A stretch of 64,000 bases of DNA, taken from Argyresthia goedartella. Its lineage: Eukaryota > Arthropoda > Insecta > Lepidoptera > Argyresthiidae. Location of the stretch: contig OX463829.1 of NCBI GenBank assembly GCA_949825045.1, positions 3,410,001-3,474,000 on the forward strand, written 5' to 3'. The notes beneath the pieces were generated by a model. It ran no database searches and was not told the DNA's origin. It saw nothing but the letters and a program-made list of their open reading frames with translations. How positions within the stretch are numbered: the first letter of the stretch is position 1; the number at the start of each line of letters is the position of its first letter. Below are positions 46,194-55,561 of the stretch, in pieces. The translations under genes and the position numbers were made by a program.

Positions 46194-47106
46194 TGGTGGC
46201 ATCCCTTGCAGACAACACAGTTAAACAATACGACACTAGTCTTAGAAAATGGTTTACTCATTGTCATGTTAGCGGAATCGATCCCTACAATACCTCCATA
46301 ACAGATGTTCTACTTTTTTAACACAGATCTTTGATACAGGTGCTCGCTATGGCACACTTAACAGTTGTCGGTCTGCTTTGTCGTTGTTATTGGGTCAAGA
46401 AAAAATTAATATTAATTTTATTTCGAGATATGTACTTTAAAGGTATTTTTCGTTTACGGCCTCCACTACCGAAGTATAATTTAACCTGGAATATTGATCT
46501 GGTGCTAAATTATTTATCAAATTGGTATCCAAATGAGGATTTAGGTCTTGAGAAAATTTCTAAGAAATTAGTCACAATATTGGCACTTGTAACAGCACAT
46601 AGGGCTCAAACTTTGTCTAAAATTAAAATTAGTAACATAGTCACCTCAGAATCAGGAACGATTATTAAGATACCCGATCTTATTAAAACTTCTCGTCTCG
46701 GATCTCTCCAACCTCTGCTTTCATTACCATTTTTCGAACAGAAGCCGCAAATTTGCCTGCCAGGACACTCCATACATATCTAGATCAGACAAGACAACTA
46801 CGCCAAAGTCAGCAATCGTTGTTTATATCAATTAAAAAACCATATCGAGAAGTAACGTCACAAACGTTAGGCAGGTGGGTAAAGGATACGTTAAAAAAGT
46901 GTGGCATAAACACAGAAGTATTCACTGCACACAGTACTAGACATGCAGCCACGTCTAAGGCATACAAATCAGGAATTAGTTTAGACACTATAAGAAAATC
47001 GGCAGGTTGGAGTGCAACCTCCGCTGTTTTTGCTAAACATTATAATAAGGTTATTACAGATAACATGATTACCAGTGATGAATTCGCCAGAAATATATTG
47101 AACTAA
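46192..47106 (+). pseudogene. DIRS tyrosine recombinase, frameshifted
   Basis: The N-terminal core-binding part MVASLADNTVKQYDTSLRKW is at 46192-46320. The catalytic domain is split over 46331-46783 (VTAHRAQTLSKI, first Arg) and 46753-47106 (HSTRHAATSKA, the HxxR motif; WSATSAVFAKHYNK with the nucleophile Tyr). At least three frame changes occur (about 46320, 46440 and 46770). In intact elements this enzyme integrates circular DNA copies, replacing integrase. Confidence 0.85.
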
Positions 47107-47287
47107 TAATTTATCAATGTTACAATTATAAAACTTACAAACATAAATTTGTATTTAAGTACTTGTTTAGTAAATTAAACCTCAGTAATTTAATATTTTG
47201 ATCACATTTTTTTATATTATTTATACTACCAAACATAAACGATCTACATATTGAATTAGTTGATATTTCACGACTATCTCTCAACAT

Positions 47288-47411
47288 CTACATGTGTACC
47301 TATGCTAATATCGAAGAACGAAGCTTGATGTGTAATTGATGATTAAACGAACTTACCTGAAGTGAAGTTCGATCCCAATTACACGAAGAGCTTCGTTCGA
47401 AGATATTAGCA
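47288..47411. repeat. DIRS internal complementary region
   Basis: 47288-47337 is the reverse complement of 42682-42731, and 47338-47411 is the reverse complement of 47613-47686. The junction falls at tgtaatt then gatgatt. In the DIRS model this segment templates joining of the two ends into a circle. Confidence 0.9.
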
Positions 47412-47482
47412 TCCCTCCCGCCCTCGCTGTAAGCTGTACCCTATCCGTGAAATATCAAAAAGCTCAGCACATCTCCGAAATA

Positions 47483-47686
47483 AATGAAAGCAAATGGCAA
47501 GGGAAGGGCGAGCTGTGAATTTTTTGGTCTACCTTACGTTAGAACCTTTATATTTTTCTCCAAATATAGTGCGCGAAATGGCTAGCCTTGAGTGAAACTA
47601 CATGTGTACCTATGCTAATATCTTCGAACGAAGCTCTTCGTGTAATTGGGATCGAACTTCACTTCAGGTAAGTTCGTTTAATCATC
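47483..47686. repeat. DIRS right inverted terminal repeat
   Basis: Mirrors the left repeat from aatgaaagcaaatggcaagg onward, then extends about 40 bases further than the left one, ending cgtttaatcatc. Confidence 0.9.
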
Positions 47687-48099
47687 AAGAAACTTGGAAG
47701 AAACACTTGTGCTTCCATGAATCGAGAGTAGCAAACTGATTTGAATGGATAAGTAGGCGCGGAGATGGGTGTTAAGTGTGATGCGTGGGGGGTAGAGCAC
47801 GGAATGGTACCAAATTGACCTTCAGATAATGAAGTTACTCCAAAAATACAACAAAGTTTACGAAATAAATGATGTTATGGTCTGTTAGGATATAAGTATC
47901 TACTTAAATAAATAAAAATATCTGGGTTTATCTGCTCCTTTACTATAACTTTTGCTTTATAATAATGTTATTTACATTCAAATATCTACATTCCGTATCC
48001 TGTTTTCTATCGTTAGGTAATTACTTTTGACATCATTGATCAAATGGTAAGCTAACAAAGGAGAATTCTTTGAGTAATGTATATGTCACCGTAAGATTG
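47687..48099. other. Unassigned AT-rich spacer
   Basis: Nothing recognised. Confidence 0.4.
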
Positions 48100-48460
48100 T
48101 GAAAACTGTTAGATGATAAACTAACACTATTTTTCTCGTTAGTTGTTCAAGTATCGACAGATAGTAAACTGTAGCGTACTGCTTACTATATGACGCGTTA
48201 GTTGATAAAGTAACGGTTAAAACCATTAAATGGTAAAGTGGTATAAACTTGAATTGCAAACGAAATACCAGGCCAAACACTGCGGTATCTTAGGTGAAGA
48301 TTAGAGGGGGCGAGCGCAGCGAAGCCCCTGAATAGTCTTCATGTAATGTTGACATGTAAGAATAAAAGAAACGTAAACTCTAAACCCTGTCGGCCTGGTT
48401 TACTATCTGTCGATAGTTGATCAACTAACGCGTTAGTTTATCAACTAACGGTTTTGACTA
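48100..48460. mobile_element. Inverted-repeat element containing an R1 repeat
   Basis: The left arm (48100-48169) and right arm (48398-48460) are imperfect inverted copies. A 33-bp core, 48137-48169 against 48398-48430, differs at two bases; it includes atcgacagatagtaaac and its exact complement. Between the arms lies the R1 unit (48262-48372) with ggccaaacactgcggtatct and gcgcagcgaagcccctg. MITE-like, no ORF. Confidence 0.7.
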
Positions 48461-48971
48461 TACACTAGAGTAGACGCCTCAGCTTGATTTCTTGTAAAAC
48501 CTATTGAGGGCAGTTGCCCCGAATGCGCTCAGTTAGTGATGGATGGCTGGACACATTGGAGTGAAAAGTCGGGAGACTCGAAATCATGATTTTTCTATTT
48601 TCGCTACACAAGACCCCTCAAAAGTTGCGGCATTAGTTGTAGAATACCGTAAAAATAATTAAAATGATATCTTGAGGGTTCGGCATTTTTTTTATCATTT
48701 AATGGAGTTGGCCGGTGAAAGCTAATTACAGGTAGCGCTTTTGCAGCTTGGTTCTTCTCCTGTCAATATCATATTGGTAATTGGCTACCTTTTGTTGTGG
48801 ATTTCAGCGCTCGTTTCTTTTTTGCAATCATTCCGTTTTCTTTATCTCTTTTAATTTCTGCCTATGACCTGGAGTGGATTATTGCTGCACGATACGGAAT
48901 ATGGCACCGGACATCGATCAACTTTTTGAAAAGACTTTGGGTTCCAAATACCTGACACCGATCTCAGCATC
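48461..48971. other. Unassigned spacer upstream of the SAP exon
   Basis: No coding block is recognised with confidence. A short frame starting MAPDIDQLF at about 48902 overlaps the SAP exon in another frame and is not called. Confidence 0.35.
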
Positions 48972-49271
48972 ATGTATTCCACTTTCAAATCAACTGAGTT
49001 GAAGGAAGAACTCAAAAAGGGGGGTGCTTCTGTACATGGCAGGAAAGCAGATTTGAAAAGGTAAGTTTTAGGTACCCATAAACCTATTTTTATTATACTT
49101 TCGATGTGCATGATGAACGATCACAGAGACATCGAATCTAGTATCTTCCTAAAGTTAACTATTACTGTACAATTTTGTTGCAGATTAAACGCTTATGATC
49201 GATATTTTAATGCACGAAAGGACCCATCAAATGCAAAGGACGAAGAAGTCCTTATAATTCAAATGCCTTAG
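48972..49271 (+). CDS. Small SAP-domain reading frame, two exons, 58 aa
   Basis: Exon 1 is 48972-49060 and exon 2 is 49184-49271; the intron 49061-49183 has GTAAGT and TTGCAG ends, and AG plus A rebuild an Arg codon in phase. The product starts MYSTFKSTELKEELKKGGAS and continues with HGRKADLKRLNAYDRYF, a good match in pattern to the SAP helix-turn-helix DNA-binding motif (Leu-rich first helix, Gly, second helix ending in RL and a Tyr). The rest is short and acidic, ending at TAG. SAP motifs of this kind begin larger transposon-linked or nuclear proteins in insects, so this may be the N-terminal remnant of a longer gene: downstream bases to about 49336 stay open in another frame. Expression is unknown. 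Confidence 0.55.
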
Positions 49272-49752
49272 TTGTACCGACACATCAACAATATGAACTG
49301 TTGAATAAATCTCTATCACAGCTACGACAATTGTAATCGGTATGGACTATCAACGCGATCTGCGGCTGTGGTCGCTTCGGTGGTCTGAGCTGACGTAGGA
49401 TTGGCATCTTACGAAGATCTAAGTATGTATATATCTATTAAAATAGTACAGTTCCGGTATTTAATGAAGTTCTGGAAATTGAGTATAGTCAATAGTCAAT
49501 AGTCAATAGTCAAAGTACTTTATTAATGTAGATATTTACATATACTTAGCAAACGTCATTTTTGCCTCTTCTCTACATTGGACCACTGTGGGAGAAGAAG
49601 GGCGTAGAAACTCCCACAGATTGATTTTTAGATCTCTTTTAAAAATAGGTTGAGCTTAACTAATACAAATATGAAAAATTTAATTGTAATGATTAATAAG
49701 CAGGAATAAATAATTACAAAATTATTAATAGCAAGGTCTGTGTTGAGCCAGA

Positions 49753-52611
49753 TTAACCCCATACAGTCCTGTCATTTAAGTAATCTTGAACATTGTAATA
49801 TCCCTTTTTCGACAAAGTCGCTTTAACATGCTTTTTAAATTGCTCAAATGGCAATTTCAAAATCTCCAGAGGTATCTTATTGTAGTAGAGAATGCACTGA
49901 CCCTTGAAAGAATTGCTAACCTTCGCGAGTCTAAAACGGGGCGCACATAGTCTGTGATTATTTCTCAGGTAAACATTACAGCTGTCGCTAAGTTTGGAAA
50001 ATGTTGTAAGGTTCTTGCGTACATACATTATATTTTCGAAAATAAATTGACTAGCTACTGTTAGTATGTCAATTTCTTTAAAAAGCTCACTTAAGGAGTC
50101 TGTTCGTTTTAAATTATGAATTGCTCGAATAGCTCTTTTCTGTAAAATAAAAATAGTTTGAATATCCGCTGCTTTCCCCCACAACAAGATACCATAGGAC
50201 ATCACACTATGAAAGTAACTAAAATATACTAGCCTAGATGTAGCCACATCAGGACTGATGTTCCTAGCAGCGTAAGCCGCAGAACTTAATTTACCAGCCA
50301 ATTTATCTATGTGGGGTCCCCACTGCAATTTGCTATCAATGGTTATTCCAAGAAACTTCGTATCATTTACCAATTCTAACGTGCTGTTGTCTAACACCAA
50401 ACTGGTCTCAACTTGCCTGACATTTGGAAGTGAGAATTTGATACACTTGGTTTTACCAGCGTTTAACAATAAATTATTAACTGTGAACCAATTCAAGGTT
50501 AAAGACAATACACCATTAACATCATCAAAATCTCCTTTTTGTCTTTCAATTTTGAAGACCATTGAAGTATCATCAGCAAACAACACTATGTCAGTTAATT
50601 TCTCCACCATGAAAGGCAGATCATTAATATATACCAGGAATAAGAAAGGGCCTAATATGGAACCTTGTGGAACGCCAATTTTAACACCCGATCCATCAGA
50701 TTTTACGCCGTTAACTTCTGCCTTTTGAATTCTATTGCTTAGGTATGATCTTAGTAGATCCAACGCTTTATTTCTAACTCCGTAATGATTTAATTTAATT
50801 AATAGCGTATTATGATCAACACAATTAAACGCCTTCGACAGGTCGCAAAAAACTCCGATAGCATCCTGTGCGGCCTCCCATGCAGAATAAATATGAGATA
50901 CAAGGGTAATTCCTGCATCCGTAGTCGATTTACCCCTAGTGAAACCATATTGTTTAGCGTGGAGTTGTTTTGTACGGTTGAAGTGTGAGAGCATTTGATT
51001 GAGTATAATCTTTTCAAATATATTACTTAGTGTTGGAAGAACAGATATTGGTCTGAAATTTGAAGGATCGCCCTTATCTCCCGATTTGAACAGTGGTATA
51101 AGTTTACTGTGTTTCTTGAGTTCTGGAAAAGCCCCATCGTCAACACATTTATTGAATATATAAGCTAAGTGTGGGGCTATAACTAGAAATACTGAACCAA
51201 TGACTTTGACTGATATACCCCACAGGTCTTCCGTATTTTTTAAGTTAAGTAATTTAAACGTTTTGACAATGTCCTGGGGATATACATGATGAAATTTTAA
51301 ATATACATTACTGACGCTAGTGTTATTTTTTAATAAAGTTTCTGCTTCAAATGGACATGAATTTAGACTGTGCGTTGTGAGTACGGGTACATTGGTGAAG
51401 AATGTTTCAAAAGCTCGAGCAACATCAGCGTTGGATTTAACAACATCGTCACCTATCTTTAGGCAGAAATCACTGTCCCTTGGTATAACTTTGCCAGTTT
51501 CGCGGTTTATTATTTGCCAAACTGTTTTCATTCTATTATTTGAATTTTGAATTTTTCTATTAATGTGTAAAGTTTTTGCAGTTCTACAAACCAACTTGAA
51601 AGTTTTGGAATATTTTTTAACATAGTCATGAAATTTTCGATCAAAGTTATAGGTTTTTTGATCATAAAGGTCATACAAGATAACTCTACTTTTACGAATT
51701 CCAAACGTTGCCCAGTCATTAAATTTAGATTTAGCGTTGTAGTCACTGACTTTCTTTAATTTGAAAACTTTATTGAATTCTGTCTGAATAATGTTGATGA
51801 AGTCTGAGTAGATTTTGTTTGGGTTCTGTTCATTAAAATCCGGTACTGGCAAATTTATATCTAAGTTTTTCGTATATGTCTCTAGTCTATGGGATGTAAT
51901 AGGCCTATAAAATGTTGGACCAGTCTTATCCTTAATAGTAATTGGGAATGAAACTGTTTGACCACTGTGATCGGAGGGTAAGCAGTTAATTACACTTTTA
52001 CTTGTGAATGCACAGTCACAAAAAACGTTATCTAAGCAAGTTTGGCTTGTAAGTGTAATTCTAGTCGGCTCTAGAAATACATGACATAAATTAAATGATT
52101 TGAACGGAGTTATTAATCGTCGCTTCAGTGTTGTATCTACAAGCAGATCTACATTTAGATCGCCACAAATAATTAACTTTTTTCTGTTATTACAAAGTTT
52201 AATGAGGGCTTCCTCCATAATTTTCTCAAATATTTCGAAATTGCCATGGCCTTTTTCATCCCTCGGTGACCTGTAGACACAAACAATAATATGGCTATCT
52301 AACTCAACACAGGATACCTCTATTTGTCTTTCAACAGTAAGTGCAAGAATATCTTTCCGTTGTTTCACCTTAATATTATTTTTCACTAAGATTAAAGAAC
52401 CACCTCTATCAGCAGTCTTTCTATTGTAACAACTGACAATTTTGTAATTATTTATGTTAAAACACATCATATTTTCCTTCAACCAGTGTTCAGTAACACA
52501 AATAATATCAATGTCAGAATTTTTTTGAAATAATTCTAATACAAGTTCTTTACCAGGTAGCCCCTGGATGTTTTGATGGGCAATATTTAACTGGGGCTTA
52601 CATTTTGACAT
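49753..52611 (-). CDS. LINE-B ORF2: endonuclease-reverse transcriptase, 952 aa
   Basis: Uninterrupted frame starting MSKCKPQLNIAHQNIQG. APE-type endonuclease at about 1-225: HQNIQG, VTEHWLKE, RKTADRGGSLILV, VYRSPRD, ICGDLNVDL and PSDHSGQ. Reverse transcriptase at about 480-750: [63 protein letters not shown] and the catalytic FADD. C-terminal domain to 952, ending YNVQDYLNDRTVWG. No disabling change is visible. It starts 47 bases after ORF1 ends. Roughly half the residues match LINE-A, so the two are sister families. If ORF1 were intact the element would look autonomous. Confidence 0.9.
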   Translation of the reverse strand: MSKCKPQLNIAHQNIQGLPGKELVLELFQKNSDIDIICVTEHWLKENMMCFNINNYKIVSCYNRKTADRGGSLILVKNNIKVKQRKDILALTVERQIEVSCVELDSHIIVCVYRSPRDEKGHGNFEIFEKIMEEALIKLCNNRKKLIICGDLNVDLLVDTTLKRRLITPFKSFNLCHVFLEPTRITLTSQTCLDNVFCDCAFTSKSVINCLPSDHSGQTVSFPITIKDKTGPTFYRPITSHRLETYTKNLDINLPVPDFNEQNPNKIYSDFINIIQTEFNKVFKLKKVSDYNAKSKFNDWATFGIRKSRVILYDLYDQKTYNFDRKFHDYVKKYSKTFKLVCRTAKTLHINRKIQNSNNRMKTVWQIINRETGKVIPRDSDFCLKIGDDVVKSNADVARAFETFFTNVPVLTTHSLNSCPFEAETLLKNNTSVSNVYLKFHHVYPQDIVKTFKLLNLKNTEDLWGISVKVIGSVFLVIAPHLAYIFNKCVDDGAFPELKKHSKLIPLFKSGDKGDPSNFRPISVLPTLSNIFEKIILNQMLSHFNRTKQLHAKQYGFTRGKSTTDAGITLVSHIYSAWEAAQDAIGVFCDLSKAFNCVDHNTLLIKLNHYGVRNKALDLLRSYLSNRIQKAEVNGVKSDGSGVKIGVPQGSILGPFLFLVYINDLPFMVEKLTDIVLFADDTSMVFKIERQKGDFDDVNGVLSLTLNWFTVNNLLLNAGKTKCIKFSLPNVRQVETSLVLDNSTLELVNDTKFLGITIDSKLQWGPHIDKLAGKLSSAAYAARNISPDVATSRLVYFSYFHSVMSYGILLWGKAADIQTIFILQKRAIRAIHNLKRTDSLSELFKEIDILTVASQFIFENIMYVRKNLTTFSKLSDSCNVYLRNNHRLCAPRFRLAKVSNSFKGQCILYYNKIPLEILKLPFEQFKKHVKATLSKKGYYNVQDYLNDRTVWG

Positions 52612-52658
52612 ATATAGTGGCTCTTGTATGCTAGAGATTTCCTCTATTGTCTTATGAA

Positions 52659-53522
52659 CTAATTTAAATTACTTGGAACAGATTCCAATGTTGCATGCAA
52701 AGTATAATTAACAGGTGAATTCCCAATAGGGGTGCATGTCATATTACTCTTAAAATAAGCTGATGTCAAGTTGAACTTAGTTAAACCAACTATAGCTGCG
52801 TCGCATATATTATAAGCTAACAATGTAGCTACTAATTTTCTATATTTATTAGACAGGTACAATGTATCCCGTGTCAGAGTAAAGTTATGAATAAAATTAT
52901 TCATGTCGAAATATAAAATAGCATCGCTGTGATGACATGTTAAATTAAATAAATGAATATTCATTCTATGCACAGATTTTTTCTGTAGTTCTGTCAAATT
53001 ACAGGCATATGGAAAATTGCATAGTATAAATTTGCATTTCATCCTACTATGTAAGTCTAGAAGTGTTTCAACACTTTTATTCAAATCATTCCGACTAATG
53101 TTTGAATGATTTCCTACCATAATTACAATAGTGCTGTACTCATCATAGATACCGCGACTAATCATCTTCACTAGATCTACAAATTAACAATTTGGACAGC
53201 AAATGTTCGTTACTTTTTGGTTAAGCCGGTTATGTAATAGAGTCCCAAATCCTGCACCTACTTTGTCGGAGAACAACAGAGTTTTTCTTTGAGCACATAT
53301 TTTGGTAGCTGGCGGTACACGAGTGGAGGTGAGTGGCGGGAAACACGTGTTGGAGTACGGTTTGATGCACGTGGCGGCGGTTGGCGCGGCATTCGCGGCA
53401 GCGAGCGTCGCAACGTGCGCAACGGCGAACGGCGCGGCCCTCGGGGCAGCTTGCGGCATGACACACGCCCAGAGGGGGGACAGTCCTTCAGAAAGGGAAA
53501 TATAAAAAGAAAGAGGCGCCAT
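52659..53522 (-). pseudogene. LINE-B ORF1 with esterase-like domain, one in-frame stop
   Basis: The frame starts MAPLSFYISLSEG (53522) and runs to 53184, where TAA interrupts it; the same frame continues without any shift from 53183 to 52659. The first part is Ala/Pro/Arg-rich from a GC-rich stretch. The second part resembles the SGNH-type esterase seen in ORF1 of CR1-group LINEs: LLFSDKVGAGFGTLL as a changed first block, YSTIVIMVGNHSNI as the GxND-like block, and a late TRDTLYLSNKYRKLVATLLA block where the catalytic Asp-x-x-His would lie. The first-block Ser is present; the Asp-His pair is not clear, so activity is doubtful. In the family the protein binds element RNA and may act on lipids. 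Confidence 0.65.
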
Positions 53523-53912
53523 CTGTTAGTTAAAGTAAAAGCCAGTTTCTTTCTCTAGTCAACAGATGCCTCTGTACAGAAATTTAAATAATTATTTTAA
53601 GATTGTGGTGTTGTAAAGAAGCGCGGATATATTTATTTACATATAATTATGAACAATAAATATTTCCAGGGGGGCCGAGGTGGTTTAAAATCGTGGTTTG
53701 GGCAAAAGGCAGTATATATTTTTTCATATGGTAACCCCAAAATACACTTTATTATTTTTGCTGGCAACAATATCCTGACACTTGAAAATAATCACAAGTC
53801 ACACACAAGATGGCTTCCACTTCTTGCTTGTGTTGTTTTTGGTTGCAACAATGTGATTATTATGTTAATTGTGCAACAAAATAACACAAAATAACTATAC
53901 TACGCGACCATT

Positions 53913-53965
53913 ACAATTAGGCGCACCTTGCAGTACTATACGTACTGCAAGGTGCGCCTAATTGT
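53913..53965. repeat. Near-perfect 24-bp palindrome with 5-base loop
   Basis: Arms 53913-53936 and 53942-53965 are exact complements (acaattaggcgcaccttgca at the left end) around the loop tatac. It lies in the LINE-B 5' region. Confidence 0.9.
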
Positions 53966-55339
53966 TGAAAATACCTAGGTAGGTAACGAGATATGGATAC
54001 ATACCTATCTATACGTATGGATATATAAAATCGTTTTTACTTTAAAAACGAGATGGTGCTTCAACCTTGTCATGCATAAAAGTCCCGGGAGAGGGCACTC
54101 TATTTCATATTACTACTTATATTGCTCTGTGCACACGCCTCAGCAGGGACAGCGAGCGGCGCGGTGCTCGCGCTGTTGAGCTGCGAGGTGTCTCCTCGTC
54201 GACGACGGCGACGCTGTTTTTTGGTTGGGGCAGCGGTGGACGCTGCAACACTCTCGTTGAGGGGGGTCGAGACCAAAGTTAGTGATGTGGGCTCGAAAAA
54301 GTACCGCTAAAAAGTCAGTCCATATATTTGATTTCGTTGCGCTCCACAAAATTCCGACCACAGCTCGTAAGTTTTGAACCACCGAACTGATTTTAATGAA
54401 ACATGACTAAGAATCACTGCAGGATAGTCTACTAACTTTTTTTTTACACGCATTAAAACATGTCTACCCGTTTGAGCGCTATACCACATACAGACAGACT
54501 CTTCAAACTTGTAACAATATTTTTTCCGTGTTAATGAATAATAATAAGTGCATTTACTGGTAGTCTTTCTCTAAGACTAACAGTAAATGCACTTCAATTT
54601 ATCTTATTTAGGTATCAGCGAGACCTACATTTTCGAATGTCAGTGGTTTGCAAGAATTTGTCTCACAGTTATTACCAGAACGCGCTTCAAGGCAGATTCT
54701 TCGTTAGGTTGACGGGTTTTCGACTGAATCAGTGAGACGCCATGTCGTAAATAAAGGATCTTGTTAATGAAACTCCGAGCCTTGCACTCGCAACCATTTA
54801 TTGGTGAATTAATTATTTTTATTTAGAGGTTATATAATTATTATGACTCTAGAAATACCATTTCCCGTTATAGGCATAAGGATCAAAATCGCGATGCCTC
54901 GCGCATAGGCGCGGTAGGTGAGTTATTAGACGTGGTGGCAATAACAATTAGTAAAATATATATTAATAAGAGGTAACTCTACAAAATAATCGTAATTACA
55001 GCTTAATTTAACCTTAAAAACAGTCTTAAAATATGGCCTAATAAGGATTTTCTATTTTTACTATAGTTTAGATAAAATCAAATAAATGACTGCTAAAATA
55101 TGTTAGGTATGTAAAAACTAATCATATGCGAGTGTAACTCGCGCACTAAGGGTTCCGTACCACCGTCCAATGGTAGGGTTGGTGTGGAGTGAATAGTTTG
55201 GAATTCACACTCCATGCACGTAACCAGGTACATTCATAAGTTTGTATGTGGTATTGAAATAATTGTTGTATGGGAGCCCAATTAAATATTTATTTTATTC
55301 TGTTTTTTAGTATTTGTTGTTATAGCGGCAACCGAAATA

Positions 55340-55455
55340 CAACATCTGTGAAATTTTCATCTGTCTAACTATCACGTATAACGTCAGACGGACGGACGGA
55401 TAGCGGAGGCTTAGTAATAGGGTCCCGTTTGGCACCCTTCGGGTACGGAACCATA
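55340..55455 (+). repeat. R2 repeat at the LINE-A empty site
   Basis: Contains cagacggacggacggatagc without LINE-A. A short stretch before it (cacgtataacgt) differs from copy 1, so the site has a small local change. Confidence 0.7.
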
Positions 55456-55561
55456 ATAAAAATTGTTAATGTGATTCTTAAGTAAGACAATGTCAGTGTA
55501 TGTTTGATACCTATGGTGGACAATTGAGAGATATTTTTATGAGTTCGTGAAAACCAAATCG

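Larger units (their letters stand above)
42682..47686 (+). mobile_element. DIRS-like tyrosine-recombinase retrotransposon (defective)
   Basis: The order is left inverted terminal repeat (42682-42846), spliced gag (42923-44512), reverse transcriptase and RNase H (44563-46193), tyrosine recombinase (46192-47106), internal complementary region (47288-47411) and right inverted terminal repeat (47483-47686). The internal complementary region is the reverse complement of the left end joined directly to the reverse complement of the right end. This layout is the hallmark of the DIRS group and fixes the outer ends to the base. There is no integrase and no TTAA or long target duplication, as expected. 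Confidence 0.9.
49486..54299 (-). mobile_element. LINE-B: CR1-like non-LTR retrotransposon, near full length (4.8 kb)
   Basis: The empty site in copy 1 (about 2970-2976) and a short target duplication agta (49482-49485 and 54300-54303) define the edges. On the minus strand: GC-rich 5' UTR (54299-53523), ORF1 (53522-52659), ORF2 (52611-49753) and a 3' UTR ending in four attgact units, a microsatellite tail as in the CR1 group. It inserted after the segmental duplication. Confidence 0.88.

Noticed and set aside
53230..53558. Several overlapping Arg/Ala-rich ORFs on both strands
   Set aside because: Shadow frames of the GC-rich start of LINE-B ORF1 and its 5' UTR.
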